The notes beneath the pieces are model-generated. The model made no database searches. It was not told where the DNA came from and saw only the letters and a program-made list of their open reading frames with translations. Both the position numbers and the translations under genes were made by a program. Shown piece after piece: positions 33,358 to 42,721 of a DNA stretch of 64,000 bases. Source of the stretch: Lentisphaerae bacterium GWF2_50_93 (GTDB lineage: Bacteria > Verrucomicrobiota > Lentisphaeria > Victivallales > GWF2-50-93); NCBI GenBank assembly GCA_001804815.1, contig MHBI01000092.1:1-64000 (forward strand), given 5' to 3'. Numbering within the stretch: the stretch's first letter is position 1; every line of letters starts with the position of its first letter.

Positions 33358-34094
33358 TGACATTCCTAAGACGCATCATAAGATTCCCCGCCATCCTTGT
33401 CTGGTTCGCCATTACCGGAATATATGCGTTGTTCATCGGATTCGGCAGTAGAAAAGGGATCAAGCGCGTTACAAAGGTGGCCATGCTCTGGGGCGCAGGG
33501 AACGCCAGGATCATCAATATGAACATAAAGGTGGTCGGAGATCCTCATAAAATAGAAGGAGGCATCATTGTCTCCAATCACCTCAGCTATCTCGACATCC
33601 TGGCGCATGCTGCTGTTTTCCGGCTGCGCTTCACCCCGAAGGCGGATATTGCCAGATGGCCTTTTCTCGGATGGTTCATCTATGTGTCCCGTCCAATCTG
33701 GGTCAACAGGGAGTCAAGACAGGAGTCTCATCTGACGCTGCGGAAGTATAAGGAAACGCTTGAGGACGGTATCAACCTCATCGTCTATCCGGAAGGCACG
33801 AGTTCCGATGGCAAAGGAATCCTTCCTTTCAAGTCTACACCATTTGAAGCCGTGGTATCAGGCAATTTCAAGATCCATCCGATACTGACAAGATATGTCC
33901 GGAAACCCGATGAACCTACGCTCTGCTGGTACGGAGGAATGACCCTTGTTCCCCACTGCTGGTACGTGCTTGGGAGGAAATCCACCGAAGTTGAGATCCA
34001 TATCCTCCAACCTATCCTGTCAAATGGGAAAAACCGCAAGGAACTTGCGAGGTTCGTCCATGATTACATGGAAAAGGAATACGAAAAATTGTAA
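33357..34094 (+). CDS. OlsA/PlsC-type 1-acyl acyltransferase
   Basis: Second acylation of ornithine lipid, or of lysophosphatidic acid. The 245-residue membrane-associated protein has an N-terminal hydrophobic helix (FPAILVWFAITGIYALFIGFG). The HX4D motif is complete as NHLSYLD (His75, Asp80), followed by PRPIWVNRES and VYPEGTSSDG (the PEGT block). The start overlaps the stop of the OlsB-like gene by one base. Acts at the inner face of the cytoplasmic membrane. Confidence 0.82.
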   Translation: MTFLRRIIRFPAILVWFAITGIYALFIGFGSRKGIKRVTKVAMLWGAGNARIINMNIKVVGDPHKIEGGIIVSNHLSYLDILAHAAVFRLRFTPKADIARWPFLGWFIYVSRPIWVNRESRQESHLTLRKYKETLEDGINLIVYPEGTSSDGKGILPFKSTPFEAVVSGNFKIHPILTRYVRKPDEPTLCWYGGMTLVPHCWYVLGRKSTEVEIHILQPILSNGKNRKELARFVHDYMEKEYEKL

Positions 34095-34211
34095 AATCCC
34101 GTCCTGACGGTACATTATAAAAATTTTCATCTGTGCCATTCCGCCATGCAAGACATGGTATCTTTGGTAAGGTATTTTTTGTAGATTAACATCAAACGTG
34201 AAAAATTTCAT

Positions 34212-35000
34212 ATGGAAAGAACTTGGCTGGGAGCGTTTGTATCTGCATGGAATCTCCTTCTGGAAATTCCTTTCCCGAATATCGGTCTCTGGTATGAGGA
34301 TGAGGAGCCAAAGGGCGATTCGCTGCACACCCTCGCATGTTTTCCAATCGTAGGGGCGCTCCTCGGCTACTGCGCCTACTGTATCATCTGGATCCTCGAC
34401 AAGTTCCAGTCGCCCCCTTCCGCCGCCGCAGTTTCAGCCATACTCATAGTCATCGGGCTTGAAATAGCGACTCTGGGCAGGAACTTCAATGCTTTCATGT
34501 CATTCATCGAGGCCAGGCTCGAAGGCCTCAAGGATCTGGAGCTTCTGGCAGCCGTTGAAAAAGAACCCTCTTTCTGCAGGACATCGCTTGGCCTTATGTT
34601 TTTCTTTTCTGTTTTTCTCCTCAAGATCGCCTGCGTCGCACTTCTTGTCTATTACGACCGCACTACATGGATTATCGTCACGATGGCAATTTCCTATGCG
34701 GTGATCGCTAAGATGGCGGTAGCCAAGGACCTGCGGACTTCGCAGCCTTTCTTTGATGCTGAAAATCGCGCCGAGAGGCTTGCCTGGCTTTTCGCCGGCG
34801 TCATCTCGATGATTGTTGGCTGGAGCTATTCCCCCGCCATAATAATCGCCATCGTCCTTGCCTATTATTTTTCCGAAAAGTTCAAACTCTACTGCGAGAC
34901 CAATTTCGGGGGAGTCACAGGAAAACTGATCGGCATGTCGGGAACCGCCGCCGAAACATTGATCCTGCTTGTCGGCGTGATCCTCTTAGTCCGAGTCTAA
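34212..35000 (+). CDS. CobS-like polytopic membrane protein lacking the DGLAD motif
   Basis: A 262-residue protein with about seven hydrophobic segments. The layout parallels cobalamin synthase CobS: WNLLLEIPFP at the start, FPIVGALLGYCAYCII, a LLKIACVALL helix and, near the end, FGGVTGKLIGM in place of the usual GGxTGDxxGA. However, the metal-binding HxDGLADxxD stretch expected after the second helix is absent, and the Asp of the last motif is Lys. The protein is therefore a diverged homologue that probably lost cobinamide-GDP transfer activity, or uses a different substrate. It lies between the ornithine-lipid genes and argS. Confidence 0.5.
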   Translation: MERTWLGAFVSAWNLLLEIPFPNIGLWYEDEEPKGDSLHTLACFPIVGALLGYCAYCIIWILDKFQSPPSAAAVSAILIVIGLEIATLGRNFNAFMSFIEARLEGLKDLELLAAVEKEPSFCRTSLGLMFFFSVFLLKIACVALLVYYDRTTWIIVTMAISYAVIAKMAVAKDLRTSQPFFDAENRAERLAWLFAGVISMIVGWSYSPAIIIAIVLAYYFSEKFKLYCETNFGGVTGKLIGMSGTAAETLILLVGVILLVRV

Positions 35001-35028
35001 CCTATTTACATCTTTCCAGGGAAAAACC

Positions 35029-36831
35029 ATGAATTTCAAATGCCTTGACGACTTGAAGAACCATCTCAACGGATCCTATACGGAAATAAAAACTTCGGAC
35101 GGATGGGACATCATACCGGAAATATGCCCTGCGGGAATGAACGGTGACATCACGGTCAACTGTTTCCGTTTCGCGAAAATATTCAGGAAGAGTCCAGATG
35201 AGATCGCCCAGAACTCGGTGGAATTCCTGTCAGCCCATCCAGATGTGGAGAAGGCTGAAAAGGTCAAGGCGTTCGTAAATCTAGTCATGAATGGCGATGC
35301 CCTCCACAGGGATACCGTAGGAAAGTTCGCTGAAATCCTCAGCTCATGCAATCTTCCAGTGGACAAAAGGAGGAGGGTCCTCATCGAGTTCTCTGCTCCT
35401 AACACGAACAAGCCCCAGCACCTCGGACATGTCCGCAACAACACTATCGGAATGTCCCTGGCTTCACTTATGAAGAGGGTCGGACATGAAGTCTTCAGGA
35501 TAAACCTTGTGAACGACCGCGGCATACACATCTGCAAGTCAATGATTGCGTACCAGCGTTTTGGAAACGGAGCAACCCCTGAAAGCACAGGAAGAAAAGG
35601 GGATCACCTTGTCGGAGATTTCTACGTCAAGTTCGATACTGAATTACGGAGGCAGCTCAAGGAGCTCAAAGAAGGCAGTCCAGAATTTAAGGACATGCCT
35701 GACGAGGAACTTTTCCTGAAGACTGAAATTGGCGGAGCCGCCCAGGAAATGCTGCAGAAATGGGAGGCCGGCGATCCTGAGGTAGTTTCACTCTGGAAAA
35801 GAATGAACGTTTGGGTTTTTGCGGGGTTCGCGCAGACCTACAGGCGCATGGGAGTGGAGTTCGAGCATACTTATCTTGAAAGCCAGACATATCTTCTCGG
35901 TAAAGACCTTGTAGTTGAAGGGCTGGCAAAAGGAACTTTTTTCAAAAGGGACGACGGCGCAATCCTGATCGATCTGGAAGATGTGAAACTCGGCAAAAAA
36001 GTCCTGCTGCGTTCCGATGGTACAAGCGTATACATGACCCAGGATCTTGGAACTACCCTCCTGAAATACAGGGATTACTCTCCAGACATCCAGATATGGG
36101 TGGTCGGCGACGAACAGATACATCATTTCAAGACTCTTTTTGCAATCCTCAAGAAAATGGGGAATGCATGGGCCGACAACCTCCATCACCTTTCATATGG
36201 AATGGTCAATCTGCCTACCGGTAAAATGAAAAGCCGTGAAGGGACCGTCGTCGACGCGGACGACCTTTTCGATGAAATGGTGAACCTTGCTAAATCCGCA
36301 GCATTGGAACGTGTCGGCGAGGGGAAAGTCCCGGACGACATCGACAGGCGGTCAGAAATAATCGGCATCGGCGCGATCAAGTTCAATCTGCTTAAGTTCA
36401 ACCCGAAGACTACCATCATGTTCGATCCGCAGGCTTCGATAAAGTTCGAAGGCGATACCGGCCCGTATGTGCAGTATGCATGCGCAAGGATAAACTCCAT
36501 TGAAAGAAAGGCCAGGGAATCCGGCCTGCTGACAACGGAGGAAGTTAAATGGAACCTTGCCTCCTCAGGCGAGGAAAAGGAACTTTCCGTGCGGATCTCG
36601 CAGTATCCCGAAATTCTCAAGGCGTCGGCCGAAAGAATGGACTGTTCGATGGTTTCCGAATATCTTCTTGAGCTTGCAAAGGCGTTCAACCGGTTCTACA
36701 GGGAGCATTCAGTCCTGAACTCGGACAATGATGACCTTAAGAAGGTCAGGATTGCCCTATGTTTCCGGACACGCGACATTCTTGTTGACGGGCTGAAGAC
36801 CCTTACGATCGATGTTCCCGAGGCCATGTAA
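35029..36831 (+). CDS. argS: Arginyl-tRNA synthetase
   Basis: Charges tRNA-Arg with arginine. Class Ia features are SAPNTNKPQHLGHVRN (HIGH equivalent HLGH), the MKSREGTVVDADDL block replacing KMSKS, and the C-terminal anticodon-binding region with KFEGDTGPYVQYACARI. The length of 600 is normal for the enzyme. The ATG has CAGGG about 10 bases upstream. It converges on the parvulin gene, with a bidirectional terminator in the shared gap. Confidence 0.95.
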   Translation: MNFKCLDDLKNHLNGSYTEIKTSDGWDIIPEICPAGMNGDITVNCFRFAKIFRKSPDEIAQNSVEFLSAHPDVEKAEKVKAFVNLVMNGDALHRDTVGKFAEILSSCNLPVDKRRRVLIEFSAPNTNKPQHLGHVRNNTIGMSLASLMKRVGHEVFRINLVNDRGIHICKSMIAYQRFGNGATPESTGRKGDHLVGDFYVKFDTELRRQLKELKEGSPEFKDMPDEELFLKTEIGGAAQEMLQKWEAGDPEVVSLWKRMNVWVFAGFAQTYRRMGVEFEHTYLESQTYLLGKDLVVEGLAKGTFFKRDDGAILIDLEDVKLGKKVLLRSDGTSVYMTQDLGTTLLKYRDYSPDIQIWVVGDEQIHHFKTLFAILKKMGNAWADNLHHLSYGMVNLPTGKMKSREGTVVDADDLFDEMVNLAKSAALERVGEGKVPDDIDRRSEIIGIGAIKFNLLKFNPKTTIMFDPQASIKFEGDTGPYVQYACARINSIERKARESGLLTTEEVKWNLASSGEEKELSVRISQYPEILKASAERMDCSMVSEYLLELAKAFNRFYREHSVLNSDNDDLKKVRIALCFRTRDILVDGLKTLTIDVPEAM

Positions 36832-36856
36832 TATTTTTCCCTTCCGGGAAAAATAT
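36831..36856. terminator. Bidirectional terminator between argS and the parvulin gene
   Basis: ATATTTTTCCC (36831-36841) pairs perfectly with GGGAAAAATAT (36846-36856) around a TTCC loop. The eleven-base stem has T/A runs on both arms, so it can work on both strands. It fills the gap between the two convergent stop codons. Confidence 0.8.
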
Positions 36857-37980
36857 CATTTTACAAAAATTTCGACTTTTCTCTTCTCCTTCTCGGTCTC
36901 GATCAGCTTCTGGACGGCTTCAGAGGTCTTCTGCTTCTTCATGTTGTCGAGGATGAAGCTTTTCACGTCCTTCAAGGGAACAGTTGCAGCTTCACTTTTT
37001 TCAGTGACCTTGATTATGTGATAGCCGAACTTCGTCTCGACTATGTCGCTCATCTCTCCAGGCTTCAGCGAGAATGCGGACTTTTCAAATTCAGGGACCA
37101 TCTTTCCTTTTTCAAATGCGCCGAGATCTCCGCCTTTCTCCTTGCTGGGGCAGGCGCTGTTCTCTTTTGCGAGTTTCGCAAAATCTTCGCCGCCCTTGAG
37201 CTTGGCAAGTATTTCCTGGGTCTTCTTAAGGGCTTTCTGCTTAAGTTCATCGGATGCTTTTTTCTTATCCGCATCTGACATCGTCTTTGCCTTTTCAGCG
37301 TCGATTTCTTCAGGCCTTATGAGGATGTGGGAGGCCTGCACAGTCTCCGGTTTCTTGAAACGATCCTGGTTTTCCTTGTAGAACTTCTCGACATCCTCAT
37401 CGGATATTTTAATGTCGTTGACTACTTTCTCCTCGATCCATTTCTGTATTGCGAGGCTGATTCCAATCCTTTTCTTTATGGCTTCCTCGGTCATTCCCTG
37501 CTTTTTCAGCATTTCGGCAAGCTGTTCAGGTGGAATCTTTTCCGTCATTTTCTTGAATTCTTCGTCTGTCTTTGCCGCGTCAGGCTTATAGCCATTCTCT
37601 TCCGCAACCTTCGTGAGCAGCTTCGTGGTGACCATGTCGTTGATTCCGGCTGCAACTTCCTTTTTCCAGGTTTCCGGAGGTATTTTATCCAGCTGCCCGT
37701 TTTCCTTCATCATCGAGATTATGGGCTTGAACTCGGCCTCGATGTCGGCCTTTGTTATGTTCTCATCGCCGATCTTGGCGACAATTTCAGGAAGGAATGC
37801 TAGAGGTTCGGCATTTGCTTTTTTCGGTGCGGCCTCATCGGCCTTGAAAAACGCTTCCGGTTTCAACTCCGGGGCAGGAGCCGGTTTCGCATCCTTATCC
37901 TCGGCGTTTACAATGTTGAACGAGGAGAAGGAGAATAACAATGCAATTAGAAGATACTGTTCCTTTTTCATGTACATCAA
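36856..37980 (-). CDS. Periplasmic parvulin-type peptidyl-prolyl isomerase (SurA/PpiC-like)
   Basis: Folding helper for exported proteins. The 374-residue product has a signal peptide (LLIALLFSFSSFNIVNA), a SurA-type helical N-domain (EIVAKIGDENITKADIEAEF to about 215) and one PpiC rotamase domain from about 235: VQASHILIRPEE, KGGDLGAFEKGKMVPEFEKS and KFGYHIIKV. It is unusually rich in lysine and glutamate. Single gene, convergent with argS. Confidence 0.87.
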   Translation of the reverse strand: MMYMKKEQYLLIALLFSFSSFNIVNAEDKDAKPAPAPELKPEAFFKADEAAPKKANAEPLAFLPEIVAKIGDENITKADIEAEFKPIISMMKENGQLDKIPPETWKKEVAAGINDMVTTKLLTKVAEENGYKPDAAKTDEEFKKMTEKIPPEQLAEMLKKQGMTEEAIKKRIGISLAIQKWIEEKVVNDIKISDEDVEKFYKENQDRFKKPETVQASHILIRPEEIDAEKAKTMSDADKKKASDELKQKALKKTQEILAKLKGGEDFAKLAKENSACPSKEKGGDLGAFEKGKMVPEFEKSAFSLKPGEMSDIVETKFGYHIIKVTEKSEAATVPLKDVKSFILDNMKKQKTSEAVQKLIETEKEKRKVEIFVK

Positions 37981-38104
37981 TCCTTATTTTAAAATTAAAT
38001 TTAGTATTATAGACAACTTATAAACCATTATGTTCCATGCAATCATATATATATAACGCATAACCGGGAGACATGTACTGAATTCATCCTTTCAGCGGCA
38101 TCCC

Positions 38105-38608
38105 CTATTTGCCGGCATTATTCCCTGTCTTCTTAAGGAACACCGCCTTCATTATAGCCTTATATACCGGAGTTCCCGTCCTGTCGGCACGAGTCGCAGA
38201 CCCGCTCACTGAATCTATCATCCTAATGTCGCCTTCAGTGTCGACATTCATTCCCCAACCTGTATTTACGGGGCTTGTGTTCATGAGCTGATCATCGCGT
38301 TCCTCGCCTGACTTGACCTGTTCGTAAAGGATTATCATGACGGCGTCGGCGCCCTTGTCCTTCGCCTTATGTACCAATTTCTTCTCAAGATCCTGCTGGC
38401 TGCCTCCTTCATTGGCGGGAGCGCTGGCTACAGCATGGCCCATTAGCTCATAACCGTCGGGAACCCCCTTCTGCTTTTTGACGATTTCGACGCTGGTGGT
38501 CGGGGCATAAGTCTTTCCGTCATAGGAAACGCTGGTACATCCCTGTGCAACTGCAAGAGTAATGACAATTGCGGCCAACAATGCCGGTCTTAACAGGGAA
38601 TTCATCAT
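38105..38608 (-). CDS. Small lipoprotein of unknown function
   Basis: A 167-residue protein with a clear lipoprotein signal: a hydrophobic stretch LLAAIVITLAVAQGC, with the lipid-bearing Cys near 24. The mature part has KKLVHKAKDKGADAVMIIL, a pattern found in heavy-metal-binding YbjQ-like and other periplasmic alpha/beta lipoproteins, and a flexible tail. No family assigned. It stands alone. Confidence 0.7.
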   Translation of the reverse strand: MMNSLLRPALLAAIVITLAVAQGCTSVSYDGKTYAPTTSVEIVKKQKGVPDGYELMGHAVASAPANEGGSQQDLEKKLVHKAKDKGADAVMIILYEQVKSGEERDDQLMNTSPVNTGWGMNVDTEGDIRMIDSVSGSATRADRTGTPVYKAIMKAVFLKKTGNNAGK

Positions 38609-38759
38609 AAAACTCCGTAAATTATGTATTGGTTCCAGATTTGAACGTTGAAATCTAGCATATTACATGCAATATGCTAATATTTTGAACTCTTCTTCGG
38701 AGACAATGTCACATTTACTGTCTTGAGCCGGTTTCTGAGGTTCATTTCATTCATGTGCA

Positions 38760-39620
38760 TCAGCCTTCAGATTTTGCAATGCCCAGGATGACCCCTGTTA
38801 ACACAAGGATGGCGCCGGGATAGAACCAGAGAGGCGGAACTTCCTTGAAAAGAGGTATCGCCATTATTGTTGCAAGGACGAACTGGGCGGGAACGCTGAA
38901 AGATATGAGCTGGGGTTTTGCATATTTGAGGACATACATTACAAGAGCGTGTCCTCCGACCGTTGGCAGAAGGATGAGTCCCGCCAGTGCAAGTATGCTC
39001 TGGGTGTCTCCTATTTCAATGGATCCATAGATGAGGATTGCAGCGATTGCCTGGACGAATGCCGCTACGAAGAAAACCTCGGTGCTGAATACGAAAATAT
39101 GATGGCCGGCACGGAATTTCCTGCTTATGACAAAATATGTAGAGCAGAGAATCGCGGAAATGAATGTTACGGTTATCCCCGCGAAATCGGAACGGCTTGC
39201 GCTGAACTGGTGTATGGTGAGCCACAAAGTGCCCATGATGGCGATGACAACGGCAAGTATCTCCCACTTGTTAAGTCGTTCACCGATCATGTAATGCGCT
39301 ATGAATGGTGTTATGAGAGGCTGGAGCCCGATGAAGAGGCAGGCGTTCGCTATGCTCGTGTTCTGGATGCCCCAGCACCAGGTCGTGAAATGCGCACCGA
39401 GAAACAATCCAGCCAGAAGAGTCCCTTTAGTGAAGAACTTGTTCTTGTTTTCCTTCCTGCTTATCCATATCGCGAACGGAAGGATGAGCATCGCGGCGCC
39501 GAAAACACGCCAGAACCCGATGCTTGCAGCCGATATATTGCAGTAGCGCGTCAGTATCGACGCGCTGGAAGTCAACAGTGTGATTACCACCCACAGAAGT
39601 ATTATGTTTGTGCGGGACAC
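38760..39620 (-). CDS. EamA/DMT-family transporter
   Basis: A 286-residue inner-membrane protein with ten predicted helices in two EamA repeats: ITLLTSSASILTRYCN / IGFWRVFGAAMLILPFAIW in the first, and LAGLILLPTVGGHALVMYVLKY / VPAQFVLATIMAIPLFKEVPP in the second. The family exports metabolites or drugs. It follows the epimerase gene by five bases, so it is probably the last gene of the nucleotide-sugar operon, but a link to sugar transport is only suggested by position. Confidence 0.82.
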   Translation of the reverse strand: MSRTNIILLWVVITLLTSSASILTRYCNISAASIGFWRVFGAAMLILPFAIWISRKENKNKFFTKGTLLAGLFLGAHFTTWCWGIQNTSIANACLFIGLQPLITPFIAHYMIGERLNKWEILAVVIAIMGTLWLTIHQFSASRSDFAGITVTFISAILCSTYFVISRKFRAGHHIFVFSTEVFFVAAFVQAIAAILIYGSIEIGDTQSILALAGLILLPTVGGHALVMYVLKYAKPQLISFSVPAQFVLATIMAIPLFKEVPPLWFYPGAILVLTGVILGIAKSEG

Positions 39621-39625
39621 GGATG

Positions 39626-40618
39626 TTATCTGCTTTTTGCTACCAGGCTTGCCAGATCCGGATGTTTGTTGTACCAGTCGATAAAGGCCGGAATGCCTTT
39701 CGTAATTGAAGTCCTGGGATCAAATCCAAGCTTCTTATGGGCTTTCTCAATGTCGGCGAAACTTTCCGGGACGTCTCCGGGCTGCATGGGCAGCATCTCC
39801 TTCTCGGCTTTTATCCCTATATGGTTTTCAATTATTCCTATCATGTCCATCAGTTTTTCGCTTCTGTTGTTTCCAAGATTGAAAATCTCATATTTGTCCA
39901 GATTGGGCGAGAACATTGAAGAGCAGACGCCATTCACTATGTCTTCAATGAATGTGAAGTCACGTTTCATGTTCCCGAAGTTGAAGACTTTTATCTTCTT
40001 GCCGGCCTTGATGGCTTCGACAAAAAGCCACATCGCCATGTCAGGACGCCCCCAGGGTCCGTAAACCGTGAAAAACCTGTGTCCTATGGTCTGGAAACCG
40101 TAAAGATGGGTGTAGCAATGCGCCATCAGCTCATTGGCTTTTTTGGAAGCGGCATAAAGGCTTATGGGGTTGTCCACCCTGTCAGATTCAGAAAAGGGTA
40201 TTTTCGTATTGCCTCCATATACGCTTGAACTGGAAGCATACACAAGCCTCGGAATATTATTGTGCCTGACCATTTCTAGGATGTTAAGGAATGCCAGTAC
40301 GTTGCTGTGCTCATAGGCATGGGGATTGGTCAGAGAATATCTTACCCCGGCCTGGGCCGCAAGATGGCAGACCACGTCGGCCCGGTATTCCGAGAAGACT
40401 TTCTTTAATTCCTCCAGGTCTGCGATATCCAGTCGTTTTTCAATGAAGTTGGGATTCCTCCTGAGAATCTCGGACCTGGCGTCCTTGATTGATGTGTGAT
40501 AGTAGTTGTTGAAATTATCTATGCCGACAACCGTATGCCCCTCTGTCAGAAGTTTCTCGGCGACATGGAAACCGATGAATCCTGCGCTTCCTGTCACAAT
40601 TATTGCATTTTTTTTCAT
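39626..40618 (-). CDS. NAD-dependent nucleotide-sugar 4-epimerase (UDP-uronate type)
   Basis: Short-chain dehydrogenase fold of 330 residues. The NAD loop GSAGFIGFHVAE is at about 10-21 and the catalytic YxxxK is in YAASKKANE, with SSSVYGG upstream. IDNFNNYY, HLAAQAGVRYSL and MKRDFTFIEDIVNG are typical of UDP-glucuronate or UDP-GlcNAcA 4-epimerases. It follows the UDP-sugar 6-dehydrogenase gene by 19 bases, so the two steps are probably consecutive: oxidation at C6, then inversion at C4, supplying a uronic acid for exopolysaccharide. Cytoplasmic. Confidence 0.85.
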   Translation of the reverse strand: MKKNAIIVTGSAGFIGFHVAEKLLTEGHTVVGIDNFNNYYHTSIKDARSEILRRNPNFIEKRLDIADLEELKKVFSEYRADVVCHLAAQAGVRYSLTNPHAYEHSNVLAFLNILEMVRHNNIPRLVYASSSSVYGGNTKIPFSESDRVDNPISLYAASKKANELMAHCYTHLYGFQTIGHRFFTVYGPWGRPDMAMWLFVEAIKAGKKIKVFNFGNMKRDFTFIEDIVNGVCSSMFSPNLDKYEIFNLGNNRSEKLMDMIGIIENHIGIKAEKEMLPMQPGDVPESFADIEKAHKKLGFDPRTSITKGIPAFIDWYNKHPDLASLVAKSR

Positions 40619-40637
40619 TTTGTCCAGCCTATGGAAA

Positions 40638-41942
40638 TTAGCATTTCACCACGTTCTTGCCCTTCGGAACGGCATTCCTGGTATCAATTACGAGCTTTGC
40701 GAGTTTCGCAATTTCCTTGTGTTTCACGCAGTCGTGGGCCGTGGCAATCATCACCACATCGTATTTCCTGCCTTTCAAACTGACGCTCTTCTTGCCGCTG
40801 TACTGGGGATACTCGCGGGTCCTGGGTACGAGAGGACAGAAAGGATCATGGTATTCGACCTTTGCACCTTTCTCCTCGAGAAGCTTCCAGAGCATGAAAG
40901 ACGGACTTTCCCTCAGGTCGTCGACATTCTTCTTGTACGCCACTCCGACCAGCAGGATCTTGCTACCCTTCATGACCATTCCGCGCATGTTCATCTCCTC
41001 GAGAGTGCGCTGGATTACGTAGTATGGCATGAAAGTATTGATTTCACCTGCAAGTTCAATGAACCTGGTGGAGCAGTTATATTCCCTGGCCTTCCATGTC
41101 AGGTAGAATGGATCTATAGGTATGCAGTGCCCTCCAAGTCCGGGTCCGGGATAGAAAGGCATGAATCCGAAGGGTTTTGTCTTGGCGGCTTCAATGACCT
41201 CCCATATGTCGATGCCCATCTTGTCGAAAATGAGCTTCAATTCGTTCACCATCGCGATATTGACCGATCTGAAGATGTTCTCAACAAGCTTGGTCGCCTC
41301 GGCGGTCGCAGACGAAGACACTGGAATCGTCCTGCAGATTATGGTGTCATACATGGCCCTGGCTATTTTCAGGCTGTCGGCAGTGTCCGCACCAACCACC
41401 TTCGGAATGGTGGAAGTTGAAAAATCCTTGTTGTTCGGATCTTCGCGCTCCGGAGAGAAGGACACATGGAAATCCTTGTCAGCCTTCAATTTAGTTTTCT
41501 TCTCGAGAATCGGGCATAGGACTTCGGTGGTCGTTCCGGGATATGTCGTTGATTCGAGTGAAAACAGCTGTCCTTTCCTGACATATGGAGCCAGTGATTC
41601 GGCAGTCGACACAATATAGCTCATGTCAGGCTCGCGGTTATGCGTCAGAGGCGTCGGCACGCAGATTATTATGGCGTCGCAGGACGAACTCTTCGAAAAG
41701 TCGTTCGTGGCATTGAACCGTCCCGTATCATTCATTTTCTTCAATACTGAGGAATCAATGTGCTTTATATATGACTGGGATTTCTTCAGCATCTTGATTT
41801 TTTCGGTATCAACATCGAATCCAAGCACTTTGAAGCCGGCATTGATGAATTCCTTCGTAAGCGGAAGTCCCACGTAGCCAAGCCCGACGACCCCGATTTT
41901 AGCCTTGCGATCATGTATCTTCTTCAGAATTTCAGCAACCAT
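40638..41942 (-). CDS. UDP-sugar 6-dehydrogenase (WbpA/TviB type)
   Basis: A 434-residue NAD-dependent dehydrogenase making UDP-uronic acids. The N-terminal Rossmann motif is VVGLGYVGLPL; the other blocks are ICVPTPLTHNREPD, the SPEREDPNN signature and the PGPGLGGHCIPIDPFYL active-site cysteine motif. This form, with the C-terminal GVAYKKNVDDLRESPS, groups with UDP-GlcNAc dehydrogenases (WbpA, TviB, VipA) rather than UDP-glucose dehydrogenase. First gene of the operon with the epimerase and EamA genes. Confidence 0.87.
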   Translation of the reverse strand: MVAEILKKIHDRKAKIGVVGLGYVGLPLTKEFINAGFKVLGFDVDTEKIKMLKKSQSYIKHIDSSVLKKMNDTGRFNATNDFSKSSSCDAIIICVPTPLTHNREPDMSYIVSTAESLAPYVRKGQLFSLESTTYPGTTTEVLCPILEKKTKLKADKDFHVSFSPEREDPNNKDFSTSTIPKVVGADTADSLKIARAMYDTIICRTIPVSSSATAEATKLVENIFRSVNIAMVNELKLIFDKMGIDIWEVIEAAKTKPFGFMPFYPGPGLGGHCIPIDPFYLTWKAREYNCSTRFIELAGEINTFMPYYVIQRTLEEMNMRGMVMKGSKILLVGVAYKKNVDDLRESPSFMLWKLLEEKGAKVEYHDPFCPLVPRTREYPQYSGKKSVSLKGRKYDVVMIATAHDCVKHKEIAKLAKLVIDTRNAVPKGKNVVKC

Positions 41943-42130
41943 AAAAATCCTCTTTAAGAATATGTCTTTTTTAAGTCGATTTGTAAAACATCTAATATAT
42001 GTCCATTTCCATGGACTTGCAATATGGAAACGCGTCTGAAAAATTCAAACGGAAAATTTGTAACCTTTTTCATCAAAAATGCGTAAACAGGGATATAATA
42101 AGCAGAAACTGATTTTTTTGGTTTTAAGAT

Positions 42131-42721
42131 ATGAATGAAGTCAACGAAAATTCTGATTCGGAAATTATCGGCCAGGTCATACGGGGCGATACCGACCTGT
42201 ATGCTGAAATCATCAGGCGGTACCAGGGCAGAATTTACAGCTGCGCATATGCCATAACGCAGAATTCACATGATGCATCAGATGTCGCACAGGAGGTTTT
42301 CGTCAGATTCTACAAGAATATCGAGCAGTTCGACACAAGGCGTCCGCTTTCTCCCTATCTCATGACGATTGCCATAAACTGCACAAGGAACCTTTTCAGG
42401 GACAGGAAAATGAAGTTCGTTGAAAATGAAGAGGAGAGCAGGGACATAATGGAGAACATATCGGACAGCTCCCCAAATCCTGTCGAGGCTATGACGATCA
42501 GTGAAAAGAGCCACAAGATAAGGCAGATGGTGGACAATCTGCCGGTCTCAATGAGGGAGATCTGCGCGCTGTTCTACCTTTCCGAGAAGTCATGTGCTGA
42601 AGTCGCCCAGATACTCAACATAAGTGAAAGTTCAGTAAAGACAGGGCTTCACAGGGCCAGGAAAAAGCTGCTGGAAAACTACACCAGGGATTGGAACAGG
42701 GAAAATGCATACGGAATGTGA
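42131..42721 (+). CDS. ECF-type RNA polymerase sigma factor
   Basis: A 196-residue sigma-70 family factor of the extracytoplasmic type. Region 2 is YSCAYAITQNSHDASDVAQEVFVRFYKN. Region 4 is MREICALFYLSEKSCAEVAQIL followed by the helix-turn-helix SESSVKTGLHRARKKL. Its gene overlaps the anti-sigma gene by 17 bases, so the two are translationally coupled and the sigma factor is probably held at the membrane until a signal arrives. No autoregulated promoter consensus is evident upstream. Confidence 0.9.
   Translation: MNEVNENSDSEIIGQVIRGDTDLYAEIIRRYQGRIYSCAYAITQNSHDASDVAQEVFVRFYKNIEQFDTRRPLSPYLMTIAINCTRNLFRDRKMKFVENEEESRDIMENISDSSPNPVEAMTISEKSHKIRQMVDNLPVSMREICALFYLSEKSCAEVAQILNISESSVKTGLHRARKKLLENYTRDWNRENAYGM

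Noticed and set aside
38949..40064. Long plus-strand open frame of 371 codons
   Set aside because: It is antisense to the EamA and epimerase genes, shows no family motifs, and its length follows from the codon usage of the true genes.
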